Assembly (NCBI RefSeq): GCF_036226925.1
Contig: NZ_CP109031.1
Location: 9,548,001-9,612,000, forward strand
Source of the DNA: Streptomyces sp. NBC_00659
Lineage (GTDB): Bacteria; Actinomycetota; Actinomycetes; Streptomycetales; Streptomycetaceae
DNA length: 64,000 bases
Reading direction: 5' to 3'
Part shown: one piece after another, positions 48,033 through 60,853 of the stretch
Layout: each line of letters begins with the position of its first letter
Position numbering within the stretch: position 1 is the stretch's first letter
Program-made: the position numbers and the translations under genes
The notes under the pieces: model-generated
Databases searched by the model: none
What the model was told of the DNA's origin: nothing
The model's input: only the letters and a program-made list of their open reading frames with translations

Positions 48033-48245
48033 GTGAGCGACGACGACCGAATCCTGCGTGTCGAGAAAGGCCATGCCGGACCCGAGGAGCTGGCCGCCCT
48101 GACCGCGGTCCTGCTGGCCCGGGCAGCGGCGGCCGGCGGGATGGAAGCGGACCCGGACGAGGACCGGCCCTCGGCGGCCCCCTGGCGACGCCTGGAACGC
48201 CGTACGTACTTCGGCGCCCCGCACAGCTGGCAGGGCGCGGCCTGA
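48033..48245 (+). CDS. Acyl-CoA carboxylase epsilon-like subunit
   Basis: A 70-residue protein of the actinobacterial carboxylase epsilon family: RILRVEKGHAGPEELAALTA, then a variable linker and a C-terminal WRRLERRTYFGAPHSWQ. Such subunits bind the beta core and improve its activity. GTG at 48033 is 13 nt after the beta stop, behind ACGGAGA. The pair is ended by a convergent terminator. Confidence 0.85.
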   Translation: MSDDDRILRVEKGHAGPEELAALTAVLLARAAAAGGMEADPDEDRPSAAPWRRLERRTYFGAPHSWQGAA

Positions 48246-48255
48246 CGCGCAGAGC

Positions 48256-48287
48256 ATCGCCCCCGGCCGGTCGAGGCCGGGGGCGAT
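48256..48287. terminator. Hairpin between convergent operons
   Basis: Perfect 13-bp arms 48256-48268 and 48275-48287 around a 6-nt loop, between the carboxylase pair and the end of the dpg operon. Confidence 0.82.
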
Positions 48288-48314
48288 CGCGTCGAGGCGC
48301 GTCGCAAAGACGGA

Positions 48315-49127
48315 TCAGGTCCCCGTCCACTTCGGGGGGCGCTTCTCCACGAAGGCCCGCGGGCCTTCCTCCGCGTCCCGGCTGTGCATCCGGCGCTCCT
48401 CCCAGACGTACCGCGTGGCGAAGGCCTGTTCCAGGGGCATCGTGGCCGACGTGGCCGCGGCTTCCTTGATGGCACGCAAGGACAGGGGCGCGCAGCGCAG
48501 CATGTCCTCCAGCCAGCCGTCGACGCAGTCGTCCAACTCGTCGTACGGCACGGCCTCGTTGACCAGCCCCAGTTCGTACGCGCGGGCCGCCGACATGCGG
48601 CGGCCGGTCAGCAGGTGGCCCATCGCCGCCCGGTACGGCGCCTGCCGGGTCAGCCGGAACACACCGCCGGCGCCGGCCATCAGGCCGAGCCGGGCCTCGG
48701 TCAGGGCGAACTCGGCGTGTTCGGCGGCGACGACGATGTCGCAGGCGAGGGCGAGTTCGAAGCCGCCGCCGAGCGCGTAGCCGTTGACGCGGGCGATCAG
48801 CGGTTTGGACAGGGAGAAGCGCTCGGACAGCCGGGGCCAGCCGGGCTTGCCGCGGCTGCCGAAGGTGGAGACCGCGGCGCCCGCGGTGTCCTCGTCGAAC
48901 CGGCGGACCAGTTCCTTGAGATCCTGGCCGACGGAGAAGGCGCGCTCACCGGCTCCGGTGAGGACACCCACCCAGATGTCGTCGTCGGCCTCGAAGTCGT
49001 CCCAGATCCTGGCGAGTTCGGCGTGCGTGGCGAGGTCCATCGCGTTCAGCACGTGCGGCCGGTCCAGGGTGATACGGGCGACGTGGCCGCGTTTGTCGTA
49101 GCGCACGCGGCGCGGCTCGTCGGACAC
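48315..49127 (-). CDS. dpgD: DpgD-like enoyl-CoA hydratase
   Basis: A 270-residue crotonase-fold enzyme. It shows [13 protein letters not shown], the oxyanion region [19 protein letters not shown] and [13 protein letters not shown]. In glycopeptide pathways DpgB and DpgD help DpgA by dehydrating and aromatising the octaketide-like intermediate to 3,5-dihydroxyphenylacetyl-CoA. It is the last gene of the six-gene operon. GTG at 49127 follows GAGAGGAG. Confidence 0.88.
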   Translation of the reverse strand: MSDEPRRVRYDKRGHVARITLDRPHVLNAMDLATHAELARIWDDFEADDDIWVGVLTGAGERAFSVGQDLKELVRRFDEDTAGAAVSTFGSRGKPGWPRLSERFSLSKPLIARVNGYALGGGFELALACDIVVAAEHAEFALTEARLGLMAGAGGVFRLTRQAPYRAAMGHLLTGRRMSAARAYELGLVNEAVPYDELDDCVDGWLEDMLRCAPLSLRAIKEAAATSATMPLEQAFATRYVWEERRMHSRDAEEGPRAFVEKRPPKWTGT

Positions 49128-49151
49128 GCTGCGGCTCCTCTCGTCGAGGCG

Positions 49152-50612
49152 TCAGAAGGGATACGGCAGTGCCGTGCCGCGTACGGTCAGCCACTGCCAC
49201 TGGGTGTACTCGTCCCAGCTGTTCTCCGAGCCGTGGCGGCTGCCGTTGCCGGAGGCGCCGCGCCCGCCGAACGGTATATGCGCCTCGTCGTTGACCGTCT
49301 GGTCGTTGACGTGGACCAGCCCCGTCCTCAAGCGTTCCGCGAGCGCCAGACCGCGTTCGGCGGATCCGCTCTGGACGGCCGCGGACAGCCCGTACTCCGT
49401 GTCGTTGGCCACCGCGACGGCCTCGTCGTCGTCGGCCACCACGATCACCGGGGCCACCGGGCCGAAGATCTCCTCGCGGAACGCCGGCATCGCCGCCGTC
49501 ACGCCGGCCAGCACCGTGGGCCGGTAGAACGGACCGGTGTGGGTGCCGCCGGTCAGCACGCGGGCTCCGGCGGCCACGGTCTCGGCCACGAGCCGTTTCA
49601 CCCGGGCCAGTTGGCCGTCGCTGATCAGCGGTCCGAGGTCGACGTCCGCCGTCCACGGGTCGCCCACGGTCAGCTGCTCGGCCCGCTTGGCCAGCCGCTC
49701 CGTATACGCCTCGGCGACCGACTCCAGCACGATGTGCCGGCCGGCGGCCATGCACACCTGCCCGGAGTGGAAGAAGGAGGCCCAGGCGCCGGCCGAGGCG
49801 GCGACGTCGAGGTCCGCGTCGTCCAGCACGATCAGCGCGTTGTTGCCGCCCAGTTCCAGCGAAGCCCGCTTCAGCAGGCGGCCCGTGGTGCGGCCGACCT
49901 CACGGCCGACCGCGGTGGAACCGGTGAACGCGATCATCGCCACGTCCGGGTCGGAGGTCAGCGCCGCACCTGGCCCGGCGTCGCCGGGCAGCACGTGGAG
50001 GACACCCTCGGGCAGTCCGGCCTCCTCGAACAGCCGGGCTGTCACCCAGCCGCCGGAGACCGGGGTCTGCTCGTCCGGTTTGAGGACGACGGCGTTGCCC
50101 AGGGCCAGGGCGGGGGCGACCGCGCGCATGCCGAGGAGCAGGGGCACGTTCCACGGGCTGATCACCCCGACCACGCCCAGCGGGATGCGCCGGCCCACGC
50201 TGTGCCGGCCGGGCTGCGAGGGCAGCAGATGGCCGTGCGGGCGGCCGGGCAGTGCGGCGGCGGCCCACAGCTCGTCGGCCACGGCACCGACTTCGTACTC
50301 CGCCTTGCCGCGTACGCCGCCGCCCTCGCGGATGAGCCACGACACGACCTCGGGGGCGTGCGCCTCCAGCAGTTGCGCGGCCCGGCGCAGCACCGCGGCC
50401 CGCTCGGCCGCAGGCGTCGCGGCCCACGCGGGCTGGGCGAGGGCGGCGCCGCGGGCCGCCGCGCGGATGTCCGAGGCGTCGGCCGTACCCACCGTGGCGA
50501 GGGCGCGGCCTGTCGCGGGCTCCGTCGTGGCGGCGGCGCCGCCCGCGGGGGCCCGCCAGCCCTGGCTGAACACCTTCCCGTGCAGTGCGGTGGGGTCCAC
50601 CAATCGGGGCAT
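49152..50612 (-). CDS. Aldehyde dehydrogenase, benzaldehyde type
   Basis: A 486-residue NAD(P)-dependent aldehyde dehydrogenase with the catalytic Glu in LELGGNNALIVLDD and catalytic Cys in SGQVCMAAGRH, the cofactor loop FTGSTAVGREVG and EEIFGPVAPVIVV. Lying directly after a benzoylformate decarboxylase gene, it should oxidise 3,5-dihydroxybenzaldehyde to 3,5-dihydroxybenzoate. ATG at 50612 follows GGAAG; the decarboxylase stop is 31 nt upstream. Confidence 0.92.
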   Translation of the reverse strand: MPRLVDPTALHGKVFSQGWRAPAGGAAATTEPATGRALATVGTADASDIRAAARGAALAQPAWAATPAAERAAVLRRAAQLLEAHAPEVVSWLIREGGGVRGKAEYEVGAVADELWAAAALPGRPHGHLLPSQPGRHSVGRRIPLGVVGVISPWNVPLLLGMRAVAPALALGNAVVLKPDEQTPVSGGWVTARLFEEAGLPEGVLHVLPGDAGPGAALTSDPDVAMIAFTGSTAVGREVGRTTGRLLKRASLELGGNNALIVLDDADLDVAASAGAWASFFHSGQVCMAAGRHIVLESVAEAYTERLAKRAEQLTVGDPWTADVDLGPLISDGQLARVKRLVAETVAAGARVLTGGTHTGPFYRPTVLAGVTAAMPAFREEIFGPVAPVIVVADDDEAVAVANDTEYGLSAAVQSGSAERGLALAERLRTGLVHVNDQTVNDEAHIPFGGRGASGNGSRHGSENSWDEYTQWQWLTVRGTALPYPF

Positions 50613-50643
50613 CTTCCAGCTCTCCCTCAGTCGTGGCGGGTGA

Positions 50644-54325
<3,682 letters not shown>

Positions 54326-54354
54326 TCCGAATCCCGCTTTCCTGTGAGTGGAGT

Positions 54355-55428
54355 TCAGTACTGGACGAGCGCCGTCTCGATCTGCGATCCGGGACCCATG
54401 GTCATGAAGATTCCGTGCTCGCCCTTTTGGACGACGCCTTCCTCCAGCAGCCGTTGATAGGAGAAGAGGAAGGAACCGCTGGAGAGATTTCCGTAGTCGC
54501 GCAGCACACTCGTCGTGTGGCGAAGGTCGTGCCGGGTGAGTCCGAGATTGACGTCCACCGAGTCGATGACCTTCTTTCCACCGGAATGCACGATCCAGTG
54601 GGCGATGTCGCTGCGCCGCAGCCCGGTGCCGTCGAGCAGCTCACCGATGACGATCTCGGCGTGGGCGCCGACCGCGTAGGGAACCTCGCGGTCGAGGAAG
54701 AAGCTGAACTTCCCGGCCTCGTCGTCCCAGTCGTAGCGCATCGCGTCGATCGCCTCGGTGATCATGTAGCTCGCGAACTTGAGCACCGTGGCCCCGGGAC
54801 GGGTGCCGCCTCCCTCGCCGTCGGCCATGACGGCGACGGCCGCGGCGCCGTCCCCGAACAGGCTGTTGACGACGGCGGTCCGCATGGTGCCGTCGAAGAC
54901 GTACGCGGCCGAGCAGGACTCGGAGCACACCATCAGGGCGAGTCGGCCGGGGTTGGCCGAGGCCCAGGCGGTCGTGGCGGTCAGCCCGTTGAGACCCGCG
55001 TTGCAGCCCATGCCGACCACGTCGAGCCGACGGGTGTGCGGGGACAGCGGCAGCTCCTTGATCAGTTTCGCGCTGAGGCCGGGGGTGAGGAAACCCGTGG
55101 TGGTGACGCAGGCGAGGTAGCCGATGTCGTCCGGCTCGGCGCCGATGTCCTTGAGGCAGGACCGCAGCGCCCGGGCGCCCATGTCGACGCCCCACCTGGC
55201 GTGCTTGGCGAGCAGTTCGCCCTGGCTCTCCATGCGGCGCCGGCCGTCCTCCCCCACCGGGGGAAGGTTCAGATAGCGGCGCTCGATCGCGCTGTTCTGA
55301 AAGACCGAGACTATTTTCTCGTTCTCGATGCCGAAGGCGTCCAGAACTTCCTGCTGCGAGTAGCTGTGCGGCGGAGTCGCCGTCCCGACACCGAGTATTC
55401 GTGGAAGCGGCGAAACTACCGGCATCAT
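54355..55428 (-). CDS. dpgA: DpgA-like type III polyketide synthase
   Basis: A 357-residue chalcone-synthase-fold enzyme. Catalytic triad: Cys142 in VGMGCNAGLNGL, His in WIVHSGGKKVID, Asn in DYGNLSSGSFLF. DpgA joins four malonyl-CoA to 3,5-dihydroxyphenylacetyl-CoA. ATG at 55428 follows AGGGATC; in-frame ATGs about 50 nt upstream lack such a site. It is first of the operon dpgA-B-C, decarboxylase, aldehyde dehydrogenase, dpgD. The 393-bp gap up to the TetR ATG holds an 18-bp repeat array. Confidence 0.94.
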   Translation of the reverse strand: MMPVVSPLPRILGVGTATPPHSYSQQEVLDAFGIENEKIVSVFQNSAIERRYLNLPPVGEDGRRRMESQGELLAKHARWGVDMGARALRSCLKDIGAEPDDIGYLACVTTTGFLTPGLSAKLIKELPLSPHTRRLDVVGMGCNAGLNGLTATTAWASANPGRLALMVCSESCSAAYVFDGTMRTAVVNSLFGDGAAAVAVMADGEGGGTRPGATVLKFASYMITEAIDAMRYDWDDEAGKFSFFLDREVPYAVGAHAEIVIGELLDGTGLRRSDIAHWIVHSGGKKVIDSVDVNLGLTRHDLRHTTSVLRDYGNLSSGSFLFSYQRLLEEGVVQKGEHGIFMTMGPGSQIETALVQY

Positions 55429-55706
55429 GTGGTGATCCCTTTCTGCACCGCAGAATTTCATTGGCATGAAGGTCGCACCGTTGAACATACAGGCGCCGGG
55501 CGGTAATTCGCCACAATGGATTATCGGGCGATTTTCCGACGGAAAGCAGGGGGTGATAGGGGTTCGATAGGGGTGGTTGTCCGAGAGGGCTTTCGAGGTA
55601 TGGAATTCGCGTGGCGGGCGGCCCGCGGGGCCGGTGCCCGCGGTCGGGGTCCGGCCCAGGTGCGGCCGGGGTCCGGCCGGGGCTCGGTCGAAGCCGCTTG
55701 ACGCCG

Positions 55707-55808
55707 CCCCCGAAAGTGATAGAGTCTCTCGATATGAGAGAGGCTCTCGAAGTGAGATGGCCTCTCGAAGTGAGATGGCCTCTCGAAGTGATAGGTTCTC
55801 TCTGGATG
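55707..55808 (+). repeat. 18-bp tandem repeat array, probable TetR operator region
   Basis: Units starting CTCTCGA occur at 55726, 55744, 55762 and 55780, exactly 18 bp apart; the units at 55744 and 55762 are identical (CTCTCGAAGTGAGATGG). Weaker units flank them at about 55707 (CGAAAGTGATAG) and 55798 (CTCTCTGGATG). The first unit is a palindrome, CTCTCGATATGAGAG. The array ends 14 bp before the tetR ATG, between it and dpgA. Phased repeated half-sites next to a TetR gene point to cooperative autoregulation. Confidence 0.85.
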
Positions 55809-55821
55809 CAGGGACGGGGTG

Positions 55822-56406
55822 ATGGACATGGGGCTGCGTGAGGCCAACCGGCAGCGCGTGATGGGTGAGGCACGCCGTGAGGCGCTGGCTCTCTTCGTGA
55901 AGCAGGGCTTCGAGGCGACCACCGTCGAGCAGATCGCGAGCGCCGCGGGCATCTCGTCGGCCACCTTCTACCGTCACTTCCGCGCCAAGGAGGACGTGCT
56001 CTTCAACGAGGGCTACGACCCCTTCCTGGAGCGCGCGTTCGCCGGCCGTCCGGCCGGCGAACCGCTCGCGGAGGTCGTCCGCACCGTCTACCAGGAGTTC
56101 GCCGCCCGTCTGCTGGAGGCCGACCACCAAGCCCTGTTGCTCAGGCACCGTCTGATGAGCAGCGTCCCCGCCCTGCGGGACCGGCTGATGAGGGAGGAGC
56201 GCACCAACCTCGACCAGCTGGTCAACCTCCTGGCCGACCGGGTCGGCCGCAGCCCCGACGACTTCGAGGTGCGCCTCGCGGCGGCGGCCGTCAACGCGGC
56301 CTTCGCGCAGGCGGCCCAGTACTGGCTGGACCGGGACTGTGCCCCCCAGCTACCCGATCTCATGGAACTCGCCATGGACCGCATCAAGGGCGTCCTCGCC
56401 TTCTGA
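55822..56406 (+). CDS. TetR-family regulator
   Basis: A 194-residue repressor. HTH: REALALFVKQGFEATTVEQI, ASAAGISSATFYRHFRAKED. The C-terminal ligand domain is complete. ATG at 55822 has AGGGAC at good distance; GTG at 55819 is an alternative. It is divergent from dpgA with the 18-bp repeat array between, so it probably represses the dpg operon and itself. The next genes, a quinone-reductase-like enzyme and an exporter, may also be targets. Confidence 0.92.
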   Translation: MDMGLREANRQRVMGEARREALALFVKQGFEATTVEQIASAAGISSATFYRHFRAKEDVLFNEGYDPFLERAFAGRPAGEPLAEVVRTVYQEFAARLLEADHQALLLRHRLMSSVPALRDRLMREERTNLDQLVNLLADRVGRSPDDFEVRLAAAAVNAAFAQAAQYWLDRDCAPQLPDLMELAMDRIKGVLAF

Positions 56407-56425
56407 CCAGCACTGATCCGCGCTA

Positions 56426-56458
56426 CGTCCGTTCCGGTCCGCCGGATCGGAACGGACG
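56426..56458. terminator. Hairpin after the tetR gene
   Basis: Arms CGTCCGTTCCG at 56426-56436 and its complement at 56448-56458, 20 nt after the stop. Confidence 0.72.
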
Positions 56459-56631
56459 GCTCCAGTCACGCTCGAGTCATACGAGAGTGCCGTACGGGAT
56501 GACCAAGGCATGCGCCTCGCCGGTACGAGCACCTCGCGCGTCACACGTACGCCCGTTTCCCGCACTGGCACCAGCACATCTACCGGTAAGCAATGCGAAA
56601 TCCCTTATGGCCACATTCTGGAGGCATCCCC

Positions 56632-57582
56632 ATGCGCGCAGCTGTAGTTCACACCGTCGGCCAGGCCCCCCGTTACGCCGAGTTCGAGGAGCCGACCGCC
56701 GGCCAGGGTGAGGTCCTGATCGATGTCAAGGCCGCCGCCCTGACCAACCTGACCCGCCTGGTCACCCGCGACCCCGACTACTCGGAGGGACGCACCCCGC
56801 CGTTCGTCGCCGGCGTCGAGGGCGTCGGCACACTGCCCGACGGCCGCCGGGTCGGATTCGGCGCCCGCCGCGCCCCGTTCGGCTCGCTGGCCGAGAAGAG
56901 CGTGTCCCCCGGCATCCTGCTCTTCGACGTCCCGGACGGCGTCGACGACATCACCGCGGCCGGGCTCATCAACCCCTCCCTGTCGTCCTGGCTGCCGCTG
57001 GCCTCCCACATCCAGCTCCAGCAGGGCGAGTCCGTGCTCGTCCTCGGCGCCACCGGTGTCGCCGGCCAGCTCGCCGTCCAGATCGCCAAGATCCTGGGCG
57101 CCGGCCGCGTCGTCGCCGCCGGCCGCAACGAGGAGGTCCTCAAGCAGCTCCTGAACCGCGGGGCGGACGCGATCGTCCCGCTCGGCGGAAGCGACGAGGA
57201 GGTCGCCGCCGCGTACGCGGACGCCATCGGCGACGGATTCAACGTCGTGCTCGACTACGTGTGGGGCCACCCGGCCGAACAGTTCCTCGAGGCCCTGCCC
57301 CGCGAACTCGTCGTCAAGTCCGGCGTCCGCTACCTGCAGATCGGCAACAGCGCCGGCCGGCTCGCCGCCATCGACGGCAACGCGCTGCGCCGCAGCGGTG
57401 TGACCATCATCGGCTCCGGCTCCCTGCCCGACCTCGACGAGGTCAAGGCGATCTGGGGCCGCGTCATGACGGAGACGGCCGCCGGCAACCTGAAGATCGA
57501 CGTGGTGACCGCCCCGCTCTCGGAGATCGAGACCCGCTGGGAGGCGGACGTTCCCGGCAAGCGGACCGTCATCACCATCTGA
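56632..57582 (+). CDS. Zinc-free NADPH:quinone oxidoreductase-like protein
   Basis: A 316-residue medium-chain reductase: N-terminal GroES-like domain (GEVLIDVKAAALTN, FVAGVEGVGTLPDG) and a Rossmann domain (VLVLGATGVAGQLAVQIAKILG). Zinc ligands are absent, as in quinone reductases. ATG at 56632 follows GGAGG. It may reduce a quinone or enone of the right-hand product, or detoxify it. Confidence 0.88.
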   Translation: MRAAVVHTVGQAPRYAEFEEPTAGQGEVLIDVKAAALTNLTRLVTRDPDYSEGRTPPFVAGVEGVGTLPDGRRVGFGARRAPFGSLAEKSVSPGILLFDVPDGVDDITAAGLINPSLSSWLPLASHIQLQQGESVLVLGATGVAGQLAVQIAKILGAGRVVAAGRNEEVLKQLLNRGADAIVPLGGSDEEVAAAYADAIGDGFNVVLDYVWGHPAEQFLEALPRELVVKSGVRYLQIGNSAGRLAAIDGNALRRSGVTIIGSGSLPDLDEVKAIWGRVMTETAAGNLKIDVVTAPLSEIETRWEADVPGKRTVITI

Positions 57583-57613
57583 CCCGCCGAAAATCCCCCG
57601 CGGCGGGGCGAGA

Positions 57614-57642
57614 GGGGCGGGCGGCAGCACGCCGCCCGCCCC
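57614..57642. terminator. GC-rich hairpin before the second exporter operon
   Basis: Arms GGGGCGGGCGGC at 57614-57625 and its complement at 57631-57642, 5-nt loop, 31 nt after the oxidoreductase stop. Confidence 0.7.
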
Positions 57643-57661
57643 GATCTCGCCGCACCGCACA

Positions 57662-57697
57662 AGGACCGCACCACCAGACAGGACCGCACCACCAGCA
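57662..57697 (+). repeat. Two tandem copies of an 18-bp unit
   Basis: AGGACCGCACCACCAG followed by AC at 57662-57679 is repeated with CA at 57680-57697. It lies 42 bp before the ABC ATPase ATG and could be an operator or a chance slippage product. Confidence 0.6.
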
Positions 57698-57738
57698 CAC
57701 CGACCCGTGCGGCACGCACCGGAGGGAGGGAGACACCC

Positions 57739-58689
57739 ATGAACGATTCCGTGATCGAGGCCGTGGGCCTCACCAAGACATACGGAACCGCCACCGTCCT
57801 GGAGGACGTGAGCCTGGCGGTGCCCCGCGGCACCGTCCTCGCACTGCTCGGACACAACGGCGCGGGCAAGACCACCCTGGTCGACATCCTGACCACCACG
57901 CTGCCCCCGACCGCGGGCACCGCCAGGATCGCCGGGTACGACGTGACACGGCGGCCCGACGAGGTACGCCGCAGGATCGGCGTCACCGGCCAGTTCGCCT
58001 CCGTCGACGACGGGCTGTCCGCCGTCGACAACCTGGTGCTCCTGGCGCGACTGCTCGGCGCGGGCCGCCGCCAGGCCGCCGCGCGCGCGGACGAACTCAT
58101 CACCCTGTTCGACCTGACCGGCGCCGCCCGCAAACCCGTCCGCACCTACTCGGGCGGCATGCGCAGGCGCCTCGACCTCGCCGCCGGACTCATCGGCAAC
58201 CCCGAGGTCATCTTCCTCGACGAGCCGACCACCGGCCTCGACCCGGCCGCCCGGCTCGCCCTGTGGGAGGTCGTCGAACAGCAGGTCCGCGCGGGCGCCA
58301 CCGTCCTGCTGACCACCCAGTACCTGGAGGAGGCCGACCGGCTCGCCGACTCCATCATCCTGCTCGCCTCGGGCCGCGTCGTGGCCTCCGGCACCCCCGC
58401 CGAGCTCAAGGCACGGGCCGGACAGCACTCCGTCACCGTCACCTTCGACAACGCGAGCCTCGTGCCGCAGGCGACCGAGGCACTGCTGCGCGCCGGCCTC
58501 GCACCCGCCCACGACGAGGGCGGCACCACCGTCACCACCCCGCTGACGGCGGCCCGCGACGTCGCCACCGTCGTCCGTGCCCTGGACGAGCACGGCATCG
58601 ACTTCACCGGGCTGTCCATGGCGGAACCCACTCTCGACGACGTGTACCTCACCTACGCCCACCGCCCCGCGGCGGTCGCAACAGCCTGA
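57739..58689 (+). CDS. ABC transporter ATPase (DrrA-like, second)
   Basis: A 316-residue ATPase: Walker A LGHNGAGKTT, signature YSGGMRRRLDLAAG, Walker B VIFLDEPTTGLD, then LLTTQYLEEADRLAD, and a DrrA-type C-terminus ending LDDVYLTYA. ATG at 57739 follows GGAGGGAGGGAG. Pairs with the next gene. A second exporter in the window supports the idea of two separate products. Confidence 0.93.
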   Translation: MNDSVIEAVGLTKTYGTATVLEDVSLAVPRGTVLALLGHNGAGKTTLVDILTTTLPPTAGTARIAGYDVTRRPDEVRRRIGVTGQFASVDDGLSAVDNLVLLARLLGAGRRQAAARADELITLFDLTGAARKPVRTYSGGMRRRLDLAAGLIGNPEVIFLDEPTTGLDPAARLALWEVVEQQVRAGATVLLTTQYLEEADRLADSIILLASGRVVASGTPAELKARAGQHSVTVTFDNASLVPQATEALLRAGLAPAHDEGGTTVTTPLTAARDVATVVRALDEHGIDFTGLSMAEPTLDDVYLTYAHRPAAVATA

Positions 58690-58708
58690 TCACGAAAGGA
58701 GACCGGCC

Positions 58709-59539
58709 ATGACCAGCACCGTTCCCAAGGCGACCGCCACCGCATTACGCACCGACACCTGGCGCGGCACCGGCGTCGCCACCCAGATCCTCGTCCTCAG
58801 CGAGAAGTCGCTCAGGCGGCTCGTCACCGACCCCAAACTCCTGCTGTTCAGCGTGCTCCAGCCGCTGATCCTCCTGCTGCTGTTCGGGCAGATCTTCAAC
58901 AGCATCTCCAAGACACCGGACTTCCCCGCGGGCGTCAGCTACATCGACTTCCTCGTCCCGGCGATCATGGTCAACACGGCCATGCAGTCGGCACTGCTGT
59001 CCGGCACCGGCCTCAACGAAGAGATCAAGAACGGCATGGTGGCCCGCTTCCGCACCCTGCCGATCTGGCTGGGCTCGGTCCTGGTCGCCCGCAGCGTCTT
59101 CGACCTGGCCCGCGGCGCCATCCGGCTCGCCCTCATGGTGCTCCTGGCCGTCGCACTGTTCGGCTTCTCACCGGCCGGCGGCGTCCTGGGCATCCTCGGC
59201 GCCTTCGGGCTCGCCCTGGCCATCGGCTGGGGGCTGGGCTGGGTGTTCCTCGCCCTCGCGGTCTGGCTGCGCAACGGCGAGTCCATGCAGGCGGTCGGCT
59301 TCCTGGCCATGTTCCCGCTGATGTTCGCCTCCAACGCCTTCGTCCCCGTCGACGGCCTGCCCGGCTGGCTCGGCGCGGTCGCCACGGTCAACCCGATGAC
59401 GTACGGCGTCGAGGCCGCCCGCGACCTCACTCTCGCCCACCCCGTCGGCTGGGGCGCCCTCATCGCGGTCGCCCTCTCCGCGGCGATCGGCGCGATCGCC
59501 ATCCCCGTCGCCGTCCGCGGCTTCCGCCGCCCGGCCTGA
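58709..59539 (+). CDS. ABC-2 type exporter permease (DrrB-like, second)
   Basis: A 276-residue membrane protein with about six hydrophobic segments (LQPLILLLLFGQIFN, LVPAIMVNTAM, LALMVLLAVALFGF) and the DrrB pattern FRTLPIWLGSVLVARSVFD with VNPMTYGVEAARDL. ATG at 58709 follows AAAGGAGA, 20 nt after the ATPase stop. Confidence 0.92.
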   Translation: MTSTVPKATATALRTDTWRGTGVATQILVLSEKSLRRLVTDPKLLLFSVLQPLILLLLFGQIFNSISKTPDFPAGVSYIDFLVPAIMVNTAMQSALLSGTGLNEEIKNGMVARFRTLPIWLGSVLVARSVFDLARGAIRLALMVLLAVALFGFSPAGGVLGILGAFGLALAIGWGLGWVFLALAVWLRNGESMQAVGFLAMFPLMFASNAFVPVDGLPGWLGAVATVNPMTYGVEAARDLTLAHPVGWGALIAVALSAAIGAIAIPVAVRGFRRPA

Positions 59540-59584
59540 CCGACCCCCTGAAAGGGCCCGTCCCCCGCGGGCCCACCCCGAAGA

Positions 59585-59620
59585 GGTTCGGCCCCCTCTC
59601 CCACGAGAGGGGGCCGAACC
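59585..59620. terminator. Perfect 16-bp hairpin between convergent genes
   Basis: Arms 59585-59600 and 59605-59620, 4-nt loop, between the exporter operon and the flavin monooxygenase that reads leftwards. Confidence 0.85.
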
Positions 59621-59644
59621 GTCACCGGCAGCAGCGGGAACGGA

Positions 59645-60853
59645 TCACGCCACCCGCAGCGACCGCGCCGGCAGCGGCGGAGCGTCGTCGTTCAAGTAGT
59701 TGCTCAGACTGCGCAGCTGGGACCGCTGGTACGAGGTCATCGGCAGCAGGCCGCCCACCACACGCAGCAGCCCGGGCGGCAGCGGCAGATTGCGGCGGCC
59801 CATCATCGTGGCGATCGAGTGCATCTTCCGCATCCGGGGCCAGCGCAGCGCCTCGTACCGGCGCAACGCCTCCCGAGGAGTCGCCCCCGGCTGGGACAGC
59901 ACCCGGTTCAGCACCCACGCGTCCTCCAGCGCCTGGCACAGACCCATGCCCAGCCGCGGCGGCACCGCGTGCGCCGCGTCGCCCAGCAGGGTCACCGGCC
60001 CGGCGGACCAGTTCTCCCGCACGCTGTGCAGGATGTGCGGAAAGACACCGACATCCGCGTCGGTGATCGTCTCCAGCAGCGTCGGCATCGGCGTGGACGT
60101 CCAGTGCCCGAACCGCTCCCGCAGGTTACGCACCGCGGAGGCACCCGGCGCGGCCGGCCTGCCGTCCACCCCGGGCGGGGCCGTGTCGCCGTCCCTGAAG
60201 GGCAGTTCGAACGCCCAGTACACCTCGCCACCGCCGACGGGGTGCACCACACAGATGCCCTCCTTGCCGTACAGCGAGTGGATCCGCGAACCATGGGCGA
60301 ACTCGTGCGGCAGCTTGGTGATGCCGTGCCAGGTCGCATCGCCCAGATAGACGGCCGGCTGCTCGTCCACCAGCAGCCGCCGCACCTGCGACCGGTGCCC
60401 GTCCGCACCCAGCACCACATCACCCACGGCCCGCGTGCCGTCCTCGAAGGCCACGGTCGCCTTCCCGCCGGCCTCCTCGACGGCCACCGCCCGCTTGCCG
60501 AACCGCACCACGCCGTCCGGCAGCCGCCCGGCCAGCTTCGCCAGCACATGACCGCGCTTGGTCACCAGGATCTCGGCACCGAAGTGCCGCGCCAGCCGCG
60601 ACAGATCCAGCCGCATCAGCCGGGTGTCCCCGTCCGCGACCAGGTCCAGCGCCTCCATACGCGCCCCGTCGACGCTCTCGGCCGGGACCCCCAACTCGTC
60701 GAGGATTCCCGTGGCGTTGGGGTACAGCAGCACGCCGTTGCCGTCCGTACGCAGCTGGTCGGCGGCCTCATACACCTCCACCTCGTGGCGCTGCGACAGC
60801 GCGACCGCAGCGGCCACGCCGCCCACACCGGCGCCCACAATGATGATCTTCAT
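59645..60853 (-). CDS. FAD-dependent monooxygenase
   Basis: A 402-residue class A flavin monooxygenase of the salicylate/6-hydroxynicotinate hydroxylase kind. [13 protein letters not shown] at the N-terminus, [14 protein letters not shown] in the middle and [16 protein letters not shown] for FAD. ATG at 60853 overlaps the PKS stop by 4 nt (ATGA), so it is made with the PKS. It probably hydroxylates, decarboxylates or couples the aryl product of that PKS. Confidence 0.92.
   Translation of the reverse strand: MKIIIVGAGVGGVAAAVALSQRHEVEVYEAADQLRTDGNGVLLYPNATGILDELGVPAESVDGARMEALDLVADGDTRLMRLDLSRLARHFGAEILVTKRGHVLAKLAGRLPDGVVRFGKRAVAVEEAGGKATVAFEDGTRAVGDVVLGADGHRSQVRRLLVDEQPAVYLGDATWHGITKLPHEFAHGSRIHSLYGKEGICVVHPVGGGEVYWAFELPFRDGDTAPPGVDGRPAAPGASAVRNLRERFGHWTSTPMPTLLETITDADVGVFPHILHSVRENWSAGPVTLLGDAAHAVPPRLGMGLCQALEDAWVLNRVLSQPGATPREALRRYEALRWPRMRKMHSIATMMGRRNLPLPPGLLRVVGGLLPMTSYQRSQLRSLSNYLNDDAPPLPARSLRVA

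Noticed and set aside
55733..55830. A peptide with PLEVRW repeats as the N-terminus of the TetR protein
   Set aside because: The repeat only reflects the 18-bp DNA unit read in frame; the fold starts at the ATG at 55822, and the repeats look like operators.
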